A DNA stretch of 63,323 nucleotides, from NCBI GenBank assembly GCA_947167105.1, contig CAMVGU010000019.1, forward strand, positions 1-63,323, written 5' to 3'. The notes beneath the pieces were generated by a model. It worked only from the letters and a program-made list of their open reading frames with translations. It searched no databases and was not told the origin of the DNA. Every line of letters begins with the position of its first letter. The stretch's first letter is position 1. Made by a program: the position numbers and the translations under genes. Shown piece after piece: positions 7,022 to 15,316 of the stretch. The DNA is from an uncultured Selenomonas sp. (GTDB taxonomy: Bacteria > Bacillota > Negativicutes > Selenomonadales > Selenomonadaceae).

Positions 7022-9409
7022 TTATTGCTCTACCATCTGCTGGGCCAGCTTTACTGCCTGCACGCCGTCGGCGGCGTAGGCGTCGGCTCCTGCCTGGTCG
7101 GCGTATTCCTGGGTGACGGCGGCGCCGCCTACCATGACTTTGGCTCTGGAGCCTGCCTTATGCAGGGCCTCGATAACATTGTCTATCTGCACCATGGTAG
7201 TGGTCATCAGGGCGCAGAGGCCCACGATATCGGCATCGTGCTTGAGGGCTGCCCGGACGATGGCTTCGGCTTCCACATCTTTGCCCAGGTCGATGAGGCG
7301 GAAGCCGGAGTTTGACAGCAGTGCTCCCACGATGTTTTTGCCCAGGTCATGGACATCCCCTTTGACGGTGGCCAGGACGACGGTGCCTTTTTTGTCGGCT
7401 GCGACTTCTGGGGCCTTTTCCTGGAGGTGGTCGAAGGCCACCCGCATAGTTTCTGCGGAGAGGAGAACCTGGGGCAGGAACATGCGGCCTGCTCCGAAGT
7501 CCTCGCCAATATCCGTCATGGCAGCGGTGAGGGCCTGGGAGGTGATGGTATCCGCACCCTTGCCTTCCGCCAGGGCTTTGTCCACCAGCTCTGTGATTTC
7601 ATCCTTTTCACCATTGATAACGGCTTGTTTCAGGGCGGTGAGGATGGGAAGATTCTGCTTTTCCCCAGGGGCAGTCTGGGGCATTATCTCACTGCTTGCT
7701 GCCTTGGCGTAGTTAAGGCCCCGGGGGTCTTTGCCCAGGAGGGCGGCGCTGGCATGGAGGGCCTGCTGCATTTTTTCATCGTAGGGGTTCATGATGGGGG
7801 CCGTAAGTCCGGCAGAGAGAGCCATGGCGAAAAAGGTGGAGTTTAGCAGGGGGCGATCCGGGAGGCCAAAGGAGATATTGGAAAGTCCCATGGTGGTGGG
7901 GAGGTGCAGCTCCCCTGTCACCCGGCGCAGGGTTTCCAGTACGGCGGGACCGGCAGATGCATCTGAGGAAACGGTGAGCACCAGGGCATCCACCAGAAAA
8001 TCCCCTTCGCGAAGTCCCGCCGCCCTGGCCCTCTCCAGGATGGTCTGCACATGCTGCAAACGCTCCTCCACGGTCCTGGGCAGGCCGCCGTCAGTCAGGG
8101 GCAGGCAGAGGATGGCGGCGCCGTATTTTTTCGCCAGGGGGAGAAATTTATCCAGCCGCTCCTGCTCGGCGGAGACGGAATTTACCAAAGCGCGGCCGGG
8201 ATAGGCCCTGAGGCCCGCTTCCAAAGCCACCGGGTCGCTGGTATCTATGGCAAGGGGGGCGTCGGTAAGCTGGGCTATTTCCGTCACGGCCCGCTTCATG
8301 GCGGCGGCCTGGTCGATGCCCCCCACCCCCATGTTCACATCCAGCACCTGGGCACCTGCCCTGACCTGCCCCAGGGCTTCCTTTTTCACGGAAAGGAAGG
8401 AGCCTGCCCTGATTTCCGCAGCCAGCTTCTTGCGGCCCGTGGGATTGATGCGCTCGCCGATAAGGACGGTGGGGCCTTCCCTGTCCAGGCAGACGGACTT
8501 GGAGCGGGAGGTGAGCCAGAGTTTGCGGGGGTGCTCCTCCCTTGGGGGCACAGGAAAATCCCTGAGAGCGGCGGCGAGGGCGCGGATATGCTCCGGGGTG
8601 GTGCCGCAGCAGCCCCCTATATAGGTGGCACCTGCTGCCGCCAGCTTCGGACCCCAGGTGCCGAAGTCCTCCGGCCCCATGGGGAATTTGGTGACGCCAT
8701 CTTCCAGATAGGGCAGTCCGGCGTTAGGCTGCACGGAGATGGGACAGGAGCAGCTTCCGGCAAGCTCCCGGACTACAGGCACAAGCTCCTGTGGCCCCAG
8801 GGAGCAATTCACGCCGATAACGGAAGCCCCCATGGCCTCCAGCAGAATGGCGGCGCTCCTGGGGTCGGTGCCCGTCACCGTGCGCCCGTCCTCGCTGTAG
8901 GAGAGCTGGCAGATAACAGGCAGGCCGGGTGCAGCCTCCCGGCAGGCCAGGAGGGCGGCGCGCATCTCCTGCAGGTCAATGCAGGTCTCGATAATAAGGG
9001 CATCCGCCCCGCCCTCTCCAAGGGCACGGGCCTGGGTCAGATAGTTTTGGTAGGCCTCCTCGAAGTTTAAATTTCCCAAAGGCTCGATAAAGGAGCCGGT
9101 GGGCCCCAGGGAGCCTGCTACCCTGGCGGTGAGTCCGGCTGCCCGGATAGCCGCCTTGGCGCAGGCAACACCTGCCCGGTTCAGCTCCGCAGCCTGCTCC
9201 GCCAGGCCGTAGTGGGCCAGCTTCAAAGGGCTGCCTCCGAAGGTATTGGTCTCTATATAGTCCGCGCCTGCAGCCAGATACTCTGCATGAACCCTTTGCA
9301 CCAGCTCCGGCCGCTGGATATTCAGCAATTCGGGACAGGCCCCCGGCTCCAGGCCCCCGGCCTGGAGCATGGTGCCCATGGCACCGTCAAAAATATGTAT
9401 TTTGGGCAT
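7022..9409 (-). CDS. metH: B12-dependent methionine synthase, without reactivation domain
   Basis: A 795-residue cytoplasmic enzyme that transfers a methyl group from 5-methyl-tetrahydrofolate through cobalamin to homocysteine. The homocysteine domain (about 1-290) begins FDGAMGTML and carries the zinc ligands (GVNCSLGP, GGCCGTTPEH). The pterin domain (about 310-570) begins IGERINPTGRKK. The cap and cobalamin domains (about 590-795) contain DVHDLGKNI, whose His binds cobalt. The C-terminal SAM-binding reactivation domain of the 1200-residue E. coli enzyme is missing; it is supplied by the gene just upstream. This split form is known in Firmicutes. Confidence 0.93.
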   Translation of the reverse strand: MPKIHIFDGAMGTMLQAGGLEPGACPELLNIQRPELVQRVHAEYLAAGADYIETNTFGGSPLKLAHYGLAEQAAELNRAGVACAKAAIRAAGLTARVAGSLGPTGSFIEPLGNLNFEEAYQNYLTQARALGEGGADALIIETCIDLQEMRAALLACREAAPGLPVICQLSYSEDGRTVTGTDPRSAAILLEAMGASVIGVNCSLGPQELVPVVRELAGSCSCPISVQPNAGLPYLEDGVTKFPMGPEDFGTWGPKLAAAGATYIGGCCGTTPEHIRALAAALRDFPVPPREEHPRKLWLTSRSKSVCLDREGPTVLIGERINPTGRKKLAAEIRAGSFLSVKKEALGQVRAGAQVLDVNMGVGGIDQAAAMKRAVTEIAQLTDAPLAIDTSDPVALEAGLRAYPGRALVNSVSAEQERLDKFLPLAKKYGAAILCLPLTDGGLPRTVEERLQHVQTILERARAAGLREGDFLVDALVLTVSSDASAGPAVLETLRRVTGELHLPTTMGLSNISFGLPDRPLLNSTFFAMALSAGLTAPIMNPYDEKMQQALHASAALLGKDPRGLNYAKAASSEIMPQTAPGEKQNLPILTALKQAVINGEKDEITELVDKALAEGKGADTITSQALTAAMTDIGEDFGAGRMFLPQVLLSAETMRVAFDHLQEKAPEVAADKKGTVVLATVKGDVHDLGKNIVGALLSNSGFRLIDLGKDVEAEAIVRAALKHDADIVGLCALMTTTMVQIDNVIEALHKAGSRAKVMVGGAAVTQEYADQAGADAYAADGVQAVKLAQQMVEQ

Positions 9410-9473
9410 TGCTCATCTCACTCCTATAACATTTATATATATAGTATTATTTCATGTCAGTAACATAATCATT

Positions 9474-9511
9474 CCAATAATATATAATGACATGCCATTA
9501 TATATTATTGG
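9474..9511. repeat. perfect AT-rich palindrome between the split metH genes
   Basis: CCAATAATATATAATG (9474-9489) and its exact complement (9496-9511) around a six-base loop. The right arm holds the stop codon of the reactivation gene. It lacks the GC stem and T run of a terminator and could be an operator or mRNA-processing hairpin. Confidence 0.7.
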
Positions 9512-10224
9512 CGCGATACACAGTCCTTTTTGGGGCAGATTTGGCAACCTTTTGGCAAGGGACTGTCCTTCCCCTGCAGCTCGGGCCGATAGAGGCCGAT
9601 TATGGCGGTTATGCTTTTACGGGGACTAAGCATCAGGGATTCCGTCAGGCTGATGCCTATTTCCTCTGCCCGGCTCAGTCCCATGACCTCTGGCTGCTGC
9701 CTCAGGGGCCAGTCCCCATAGCCGGGGGAGAAGCGCCAGCCCATGGCAAAGCCTTGGGCGGCAGCCCTGGGCTTCACAGCCCTTTCCAGTTGGTCTGCCG
9801 CCTGCTCCACGGCAGCAGTGGCAGCGGCATCCAACAACACGGAGTAAGCGTAGCGCCCTTCCTGGAAATAGCGGCTGACCTGGCTTTCAATCTCCTGCCC
9901 TACAGTGACGGCCAGCAGAATCACCCTTTCACAGCCTGACAGATGTTTGCCTATGCTTTTTCCTTCTATATAAAAGGGAGGCTCAGAGAGTACCTGCTGC
10001 TGGCGGCAGTCATAGGCAAAGCTCTGATAGATGCCCCTGGGCTCTGCCAGCAGCAGGGCTTCCTGGCAGGCGGCATCTATCAGACTTTGGTCAAAATCAG
10101 GAGCCTTCATCAGCCCCGCATAACGGCGGGTCTCCCCCGCATCCACCCCTTGCAGGGGGGCATTGTAGATAGGCACGAAATCACCTTCTTTGCATTGTGA
10201 TAGCTTAATATCATAGAACCTCAT
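9505..10224 (-). CDS. methionine synthase reactivation-domain protein (Met_synt_B12)
   Basis: A 239-residue protein like the SAM-binding reactivation domain of MetH, which remethylates oxidised cobalamin. Motifs seen: RFSPGYGDWPL (about residue 165) and MLSPRKSITAIIGL (about 200-213), plus a Cys-rich C-terminus (CQICPKKDC). The ATG at 10224 directly abuts a C/G-rich repeat, so its ribosome binding site is poor. A GTG about 14 codons inside, preceded by AAGGTG, is an alternative start. The frame upstream of 10224 is repeat-derived. It lies before metH on the same strand, so the two halves can be made together. Confidence 0.85.
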   Translation of the reverse strand: MRFYDIKLSQCKEGDFVPIYNAPLQGVDAGETRRYAGLMKAPDFDQSLIDAACQEALLLAEPRGIYQSFAYDCRQQQVLSEPPFYIEGKSIGKHLSGCERVILLAVTVGQEIESQVSRYFQEGRYAYSVLLDAAATAAVEQAADQLERAVKPRAAAQGFAMGWRFSPGYGDWPLRQQPEVMGLSRAEEIGISLTESLMLSPRKSITAIIGLYRPELQGKDSPLPKGCQICPKKDCVSRQ

Positions 10225-10300
10225 CCACCGCTTCTCAGTCCCCCGCTCGGGGATGCCACTGGCATCCCGCGCTATGCGCCCCCAGGGGGGAGGGCTTTTT
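10225..10300. repeat. C/G-rich palindromic repeat, diverged copy abutting a start codon
   Basis: The pattern ATCCACCGC, CCCCCGC and CGCCCCCAGGGGG matches the other copies, but an extra palindrome (GGATGCCACTGGCATCC) is inserted. It touches the start of the reactivation gene and probably forms its leader RNA. Confidence 0.6.
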
Positions 10301-10348
10301 GTCAACAAGGATATTTTATAGTAAACGTCATTGTTATTGCAAGAGCAG

Positions 10349-10395
10349 CCCCCCACCACCGCCTGCGGCGGTTCCCCGCCCCCATGGGGGCGGAC
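10349..10395. repeat. C/G-rich palindromic repeat, copy 3
   Basis: CCCCACCACCGCCTGCGGCGG followed by CCGCCCCCATGGGGGCGG, the same two-palindrome layout as the copy at 6795. It lies between the reactivation gene and a parS site. Confidence 0.8.
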
Positions 10396-10432
10396 ATATA
10401 TATAAGTGCTGATTGTGTCGTTTGCTATAGCA

Positions 10433-10448
10433 TGTTCCACGTGAAACA
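10433..10448. promoter_or_regulatory. parS site 2 (TGTTCCACGTGAAACA)
   Basis: Identical to the Bacillus subtilis parS sequence. The dyad continues outward (TATAGCA on the left, TGCTATA on the right), so the site can also form a 30-base hairpin downstream of the methylase-like gene. Confidence 0.9.
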
Positions 10449-10473
10449 TGCTATACATTTATGATATGCAGGC

Positions 10474-12396
10474 TTACAGCAACTCCTGCATTTTCTGCCG
10501 TATTTCCTCGACACGGCGCTGGGTTTCCAGTAAGCGCTTGCGGAAGCGGCGGTATTTCATGGCAAGAGTGGCCTGTTCCTCCAGGCTGGGCAGGGGAATA
10601 TCAAGCTCCAGCAGCTCCTGCATGCTGATAATGAGCACGGAAGATTTGCCCTTGGCGTGGCGCAGAAGCTGCTCCTGCCCTTGGGGGCTTTGCAGGTAGA
10701 GGGTGAGGTAACCGGGCAGGATTTTTGCCTGATCCGGCTCCAATCGGTAGATATTCCCCCCCGGCAGGATGGTAAGGCCCGTAAGTTCCTCACTGTCAAA
10801 GCAGGCTGCCTTGAAAGGGGTGGTCTTGGTCAGAACTACGTCCCCCGGCTCCAGGCAGTAACCCCGGTATTTTTCCGGCATTTCCCTCAGGCTGTCCATA
10901 TCCTCCTTCAAGAGGCCGTCGGCAATATCTTTCAGGTTCAGGTAGCGGCAGGAGGCAGGAGTCTCCGAGCGCAGGGGCAGTAGCTTGCTGTTGGTCAGGG
11001 CCGGGCCTCGCTGCACCTTTTTGAGCAGTTCTTTCAGGGGGCAGGTGGCAGCAGGGGAAGGCTTTCCTGCAGGCAGGTGCTTTTCTTCCCGCACTTCCTG
11101 TGCCTCCCTGGGTGGGGTTGCTTCTCCCGGCTGCGGCACTGCCTGCTCTGCCTTCGGTGGCTCCGGCTTTGCTTTTGCAACTGGCGGTGCTGCTTCCTGC
11201 GGGGTTTCCCGTGCGGTATCCTTCTTTGGCAGTTCTTTTTCCCCAGGCAGGGGCGCAGATTTCTTTTCCTCCTGGCTGGCAGGGACAGGCTGGCTTCCAC
11301 GTCTGGAGGTTATTTTTGCCCTGGACAGAGGCAGCTTATTGGCCTTGCAGAGTAGAAGGATTTTTTCCAGATCAGCATCACTAAGTTTTGTAAAACCGTT
11401 AATCTTAGAACCAAGGTTTGACACATCCACTACCCTGGTTTCAAAAAAACCTTTAGAGTCCAGCAGCAGCAAATCCAGCTCTGTAGTCAGTCCCGGTCCC
11501 AATCCTTCGGGCAGGCGGGCACAAAGCTCCAACTGCCCGCCGGGGATGCCCCGGCCACTCAGGGCTTCTTCGGTCAGGCGTCCCGACTCGCAGATGATAA
11601 GGGTGCGGCATTTGTCCTGTTTTTCCTGTAGCATAACGGCATTGGCTATCTGCAAGTTTTTGAAAACCTCCTGCAAGGCAGCCTCGCCCTCCCCGGCAGG
11701 AGGGCTGAGTAACTCCTGCTGATTCATATACTGGCTCAATTCCTGGCGGATGCTTCTGCCCTGCTCCTGGATAACCTCGGAGGCAGCCTCTCCCGTGGCG
11801 TCCAGATAGAGCTTGCTGGGCCTGAGCGCCGGGGGCAGGGGCGTATAGAGGCAGTTGACGGGCAGGGTCTGCACCCTGTCACCCAGGCAGCGGCTGCGCA
11901 GGAAGCCCAGCAGGTAGGAAGTGCTGTCCTGCTCCAGGCTGTAGAAATTCGTATGGGCAGCCTCTCCCCCGGCGGCTGCCAGCAGGGCACTGCTGCCGTG
12001 ACCCCAGAGATCTATCAGGGTATCGCCTGTCTCGATGCCCAGCAGCCCCAGGGCCAGCCTGTCCACCTCCGGGGGCAGGAGTTTCCTGCCAGGGCGTGGG
12101 TTTTCATCAACCGGCCAGCAGGCCGAGAGGGCTGAGAGGACATCCTCAGGAAAAGTATCGGTCAAAGCCTCTATGGTTTTACGAAACTTATGACCTGTGT
12201 CCTGCAAGACAGATAAAAGGCCCGGTGCCTTGGGGATGGCATGAAGCCTCTCATCTGCCTCGGCAGAGGAGAGTTTATAGCAATAGTAGGCAATAAAGAG
12301 GATTGTGGCCTGCTGCAGGGGGGTGGCCCTCGCCCCGGCCAGCACTTCCTCTGCGGCGACGTGATGCTCCTGCCAGAGCTTGCGTGCATGTATCAT
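10474..12396 (-). CDS. degenerate N6-methylase/HsdS-like fusion protein
   Basis: A 640-residue protein. Residues 1-100 are helical, like the N-terminus of HsdM. Residues 105-270 look like a methylase Rossmann core, with DLWGHGSSAL in the place of the SAM motif and no NPPY/F catalytic motif. A Pro/Glu/Lys-rich linker (about 355-440) follows. Residues 450-640 resemble one HsdS target-recognition half: LNLKDIADG, LEPGDVVLTKT, a P/S-L-E-EQ segment (IPLPSLEEQATLA), then a coiled coil. AGAGGT is six bases before the chosen ATG (12396). It is a single gene with no HsdR or active HsdM nearby. It may be a DNA-binding protein derived from a type I system. Function unknown. Confidence 0.6.
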   Translation of the reverse strand: MIHARKLWQEHHVAAEEVLAGARATPLQQATILFIAYYCYKLSSAEADERLHAIPKAPGLLSVLQDTGHKFRKTIEALTDTFPEDVLSALSACWPVDENPRPGRKLLPPEVDRLALGLLGIETGDTLIDLWGHGSSALLAAAGGEAAHTNFYSLEQDSTSYLLGFLRSRCLGDRVQTLPVNCLYTPLPPALRPSKLYLDATGEAASEVIQEQGRSIRQELSQYMNQQELLSPPAGEGEAALQEVFKNLQIANAVMLQEKQDKCRTLIICESGRLTEEALSGRGIPGGQLELCARLPEGLGPGLTTELDLLLLDSKGFFETRVVDVSNLGSKINGFTKLSDADLEKILLLCKANKLPLSRAKITSRRGSQPVPASQEEKKSAPLPGEKELPKKDTARETPQEAAPPVAKAKPEPPKAEQAVPQPGEATPPREAQEVREEKHLPAGKPSPAATCPLKELLKKVQRGPALTNSKLLPLRSETPASCRYLNLKDIADGLLKEDMDSLREMPEKYRGYCLEPGDVVLTKTTPFKAACFDSEELTGLTILPGGNIYRLEPDQAKILPGYLTLYLQSPQGQEQLLRHAKGKSSVLIISMQELLELDIPLPSLEEQATLAMKYRRFRKRLLETQRRVEEIRQKMQELL

Positions 12397-12527
12397 ATCC
12401 ATACCTCTTTTCATCGAAAGTTTTTTGAAAACCGCATATCTCCCTAATAGACATTTCGTCCCAGGCAGGGAGTATTCCTGCTGCTATACTCTTAAAAGGA
12501 AAAAAGTTCCTCTCATGATGCCATATT

Positions 12528-12573
12528 CCCCCCACCACCCTCAAGAGGGTCCCCCGCCCCCTAGGGGGCGGAC
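12528..12573. repeat. C/G-rich palindromic repeat, copy 4
   Basis: CCACCACCCTCAAGAGGGT followed by CCGCCCCCTAGGGGGCGG. Compensating changes keep both stems paired relative to other copies. Confidence 0.8.
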
Positions 12574-12768
12574 TTTTGCTGCGCTGCGCAGAAGGCAACG
12601 GTAATCCCGCGCCCAGGGATGGGCGCTGCCACCCTCGTTCTCCAAGGAACGACACCAGGGCGGCGGTTTTCTTTGGTTACTTTCTTTGTCCACACAAAGA
12701 AAGTAACACCCCGGGCCATGCCCGTTAGCGAAAAAACTCACTTCAAGGGAAGGCTTTTTCTTCGTGAG
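12574..12768. repeat. long intergenic repeat shared with 37052-37150
   Basis: Follows the palindromic repeat directly. Shared blocks with the other locus include CAAAGAAAGTAACACC, TGCCCGTTAGCGAAAAAA and a closing hairpin CTTCA..GGGAAG. It has no coding potential and looks like the extended form of the C/G-rich repeat. Confidence 0.6.
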
Positions 12769-12929
12769 TATAACGAGGCAAAGGATGTCCCCCACTTCTA
12801 CAAGTGGGGGTGGTACATCTAAACAGGCGGGAGCATATCTCCCGCCTCGTGCGACGCGAAGCTAGTCCCCGTGGCAAAACGCCGAGAGGAAGCTTTGTCT
12901 ATCGACAAAGCTGGAACAATGGCGTTATA
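12769..12929 (+). repeat. three-hairpin element, copy 1
   Basis: Ends in TATAACG/CGTTATA. It contains stem GATGT+CCCCCACTT/AAGTGGGGG+ACATC, stem GGCGGGAG/CTCCCGCC, and stem AGCTTTGTC/GACAAAGCT enclosed by ACGCC/GGCGT. This copy carries about 23 extra bases between the second and third stems. It ends nine bases before parS 3, upstream of parA. Confidence 0.8.
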
Positions 12930-12937
12930 ACTCATAA

Positions 12938-12953
12938 TGTTTCACGTGAAACA
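12938..12953. promoter_or_regulatory. parS site 3 (TGTTTCACGTGAAACA)
   Basis: A perfect parS palindrome about 100 bases before parA, so it may also autoregulate the parAB operon. Confidence 0.9.
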
Positions 12954-13056
12954 TCTTCATTTTTTGTGGCAATGCTGCCCTGATTGTGCTATCATATGTT
13001 CTAGTTGATTGTACGGAACTGTCCATTACTAGTTCCTTGCGGAAAGGGTGAAGGCA

Positions 13057-13821
13057 TTGGCGAAGATCATTGCGATAGCCAATCAAAAGGGCGGCGTGGG
13101 CAAGACTACCACGGCTGTGGATCTGGCGGCGGCCCTGGCTTCCTATGAAAAAAAGGTGCTGCTGGTGGACACCGACCCCCAGGGCAACGCCTCCAGCGGC
13201 CTGGGAATAGAAAAGGCCACGCTGGAAACTACCATCTACCATGTGCTTCTGGGCGCAGCGGAACCCCAGGAGGCCATTCGGGAGACGGAATTCCAGGTGG
13301 CAGTGCTGCCGGCCAATATTTCCCTGGCTGGAGCGGAGATTGAGCTGGTCAATGTAATGTCCAGGGAGACCAGGCTGAAGAAGGCCCTGGCCAAGGTGCG
13401 GGATGACTATGACTATATTTTCATCGACTGCCCCCCCTCCCTGGGGCTGCTGACCCTGAATGCCCTTTCTGCCGCAGACTCCGTGCTGATGCCCATCCAA
13501 TGCGAGTTCTACGCCCTGGAGGGGGTGTCCCAGCTAATGAATACCATCAAGCTGGTACGGGAAAACTTGAATCCTGAGCTGGAGGTGGAGGGTGTGCTGA
13601 TGACCATGTACGATAGCCGCACACGCCTTTCGGAGCAGGTGGTGGCAGAGGTGCGCCAAGCTTTCGGCGAAAAAGTTTACAATACCCTGATTCCCCGCAC
13701 GGTGCGCCTTTCCGAAGCCCCCTCCTACGGGCAGCCCATCCTGGCTTACGACAGACGCTCCAAGGGCTCGGAAGTTTATCTGGAGCTGGCAAAGGAGGTC
13801 ATTGACCGTGGCAGCAAATAA
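13057..13821 (+). CDS. parA: chromosome-partition ATPase ParA/Soj
   Basis: A 254-residue MinD/ParA-type ATPase that moves and separates origin regions with ParB and parS. It begins MAKIIAIANQKGG; the deviant Walker A KGGVGKTT is at about 11-18, with DTDPQGN at about 41 and the Walker B-like FIDCPPSLG at about 122. The TTG start at 13057 gives the family length and has AAAGG nine bases upstream; a GTG three codons earlier is possible. It overlaps parB and forms an operon with the DUF4446 and peptidase genes. Confidence 0.95.
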   Translation: MAKIIAIANQKGGVGKTTTAVDLAAALASYEKKVLLVDTDPQGNASSGLGIEKATLETTIYHVLLGAAEPQEAIRETEFQVAVLPANISLAGAEIELVNVMSRETRLKKALAKVRDDYDYIFIDCPPSLGLLTLNALSAADSVLMPIQCEFYALEGVSQLMNTIKLVRENLNPELEVEGVLMTMYDSRTRLSEQVVAEVRQAFGEKVYNTLIPRTVRLSEAPSYGQPILAYDRRSKGSEVYLELAKEVIDRGSK

Positions 13822-14767
13822 GGGAGGGCTGGGCAAGGGCCTGAACGCCCTGTTTGCGGGTGCCCAGACCGGAGCCCCCACGGGCAAGGACAATGTGCAG
13901 GAAATCGAGACGGACAAAATCCAGCCCAACCGCTACCAGCCCAGGGAGGAATTTGATGAAGCCTCCCTCTCGGAGCTGACTGATTCCGTGGGACGCTACG
14001 GAGTGCTCCAGCCCATCCTGGTGCGCTGCCTGCCGGGAGAGGCGGGCAGCTACGAGATGATTGCCGGGGAGCGCCGCCTGCGGGCCGCGAAGGCGGCTGG
14101 CCTCACCCATGTGCCTGTACTGGTGCGGGAGTACAACGATGCGGAAATGTCCGCCATCGCCCTCATCGAGAATTTGCAGCGGGAAGATCTTTCCGTCATT
14201 GAGCAGGCCAAGGGCTGCCAGCGGCTGATAGATGAATTTCATCTGACCCAGGAGGAACTGGCCAAACGCCTGGGCAAGAGCCGCGCCGCCCTGACCAATA
14301 CCCTGCGCCTCCTGGGACTGGCCCCGGAAGTGCAGGAGCTGGTGGCTGCCGGAGTCCTGACGGCAGGCCAGGTGCGTCCCCTGCTGCCCCTGGAGAAAGA
14401 GCTCCAGAAGCAGGCGGCAGACTACATCCAGGAACATGAGCTGAGCGCCCGCCAGTGCGAGCAACTGGCAAAGAAGCTCACGGAAGACCCCCAGGCCCTG
14501 AGCGGGGAGGGGGCAGCACCTGCCAAAAAGCAGCAGGCGGAGCAATCCCTGTATGTGAAGGAAGCGGCAGGCCGCCTGCGGGAGCTCCTGGGCACCCAGG
14601 TAAAGATCCAGCCGGGCAAGAAAAAAAGCAGGATCGAGATAGAATTCTACACGGAGGAAGACCTGGAGCGCATCCTGAGCCTGATCGGCGAAAAGCGGGA
14701 GAGCGCCAAGAAGTCCAAGCTGGATGCCCTGCGCCAGTTCTCCCAGACAGGCAAGTTTACCGTTTAA
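13808..14767 (+). CDS. parB: chromosome-partition protein ParB/Spo0J
   Basis: A 319-residue CTP-dependent DNA clamp that loads at parS. The N-terminal CTPase domain has GERRLRAAK and ENLQRE. The helix-turn-helix (TQEELAKRLGKSRAALTNTL) is near residue 145. The C-terminal dimer domain follows a variable linker. GTG 13808 is preferred (AAGGAGG at nine bases); TTG 13802 is too close to the binding site. It overlaps parA by 14 bases. Three parS sites lie within 7 kb upstream. Confidence 0.95.
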   Translation: MAANKGGLGKGLNALFAGAQTGAPTGKDNVQEIETDKIQPNRYQPREEFDEASLSELTDSVGRYGVLQPILVRCLPGEAGSYEMIAGERRLRAAKAAGLTHVPVLVREYNDAEMSAIALIENLQREDLSVIEQAKGCQRLIDEFHLTQEELAKRLGKSRAALTNTLRLLGLAPEVQELVAAGVLTAGQVRPLLPLEKELQKQAADYIQEHELSARQCEQLAKKLTEDPQALSGEGAAPAKKQQAEQSLYVKEAAGRLRELLGTQVKIQPGKKKSRIEIEFYTEEDLERILSLIGEKRESAKKSKLDALRQFSQTGKFTV

Positions 14768-14785
14768 TATAGAAGGAATGATTTA

Positions 14786-15292
14786 ATGGATGTCAAGGAA
14801 ATCAGCCAGCTGGTGCTGAACAATCTCGCCTATATCGTAGCGACCCTGGGCCTGCTGGTCATCGTCATGTATATAGTCATCATCAACCTTTACATGAACC
14901 TGCGTTACCTGAAAAAGCGCTACAAGAAAATGATGACAGGTGTGGAAAGCGGCAACCTGGAGCGCATGCTGATCGGGCACATAGACGAAGTGAAGCGGGT
15001 AGCCGAAAAGAACGTGGAAATGGAGGCGGAAGCCCGCCGCATGGACGAGCTGCTGCAGCGCGCCCTGACCCGTGTGGCCATAGTGCGCTACCGCGCCTTT
15101 GAAGATATGGGAGGCGACCTCTCCTACGCAGTGGCCCTGCTGGACAGCCACGACAACGGCGTCATCCTTTCCTCCGTCTTTGGCCGGGAAGGCTCCCAGG
15201 CCTACGCCAAGCCCATCGAGGGCGGCAGATCCAGCTACACGCTGACCGAGGAAGAACAGCAAGCCCTGAAACAGGCCATGTCACAGAAGTAA
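14786..15292 (+). CDS. DUF4446 membrane protein
   Basis: A 168-residue protein with one N-terminal membrane helix (about 15-38), a helical segment, and a compact C-terminal domain (RVAIVRYRAFEDMGGDLSYA...GVILSSVFGREGS) typical of DUF4446. The family often sits next to parB in Firmicutes, as here (18-base gap). No biochemical function is established. Confidence 0.85.
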   Translation: MDVKEISQLVLNNLAYIVATLGLLVIVMYIVIINLYMNLRYLKKRYKKMMTGVESGNLERMLIGHIDEVKRVAEKNVEMEAEARRMDELLQRALTRVAIVRYRAFEDMGGDLSYAVALLDSHDNGVILSSVFGREGSQAYAKPIEGGRSSYTLTEEEQQALKQAMSQK

Positions 15293-15316
15293 TTTTTGCG
15301 GGGAGGAAAACTGGTT

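Noticed and set aside
12980..13056. ATG-initiated leader peptide before parA
   Set aside because: No frame with ribosome binding site and start; only the promoter region and parS are supported.
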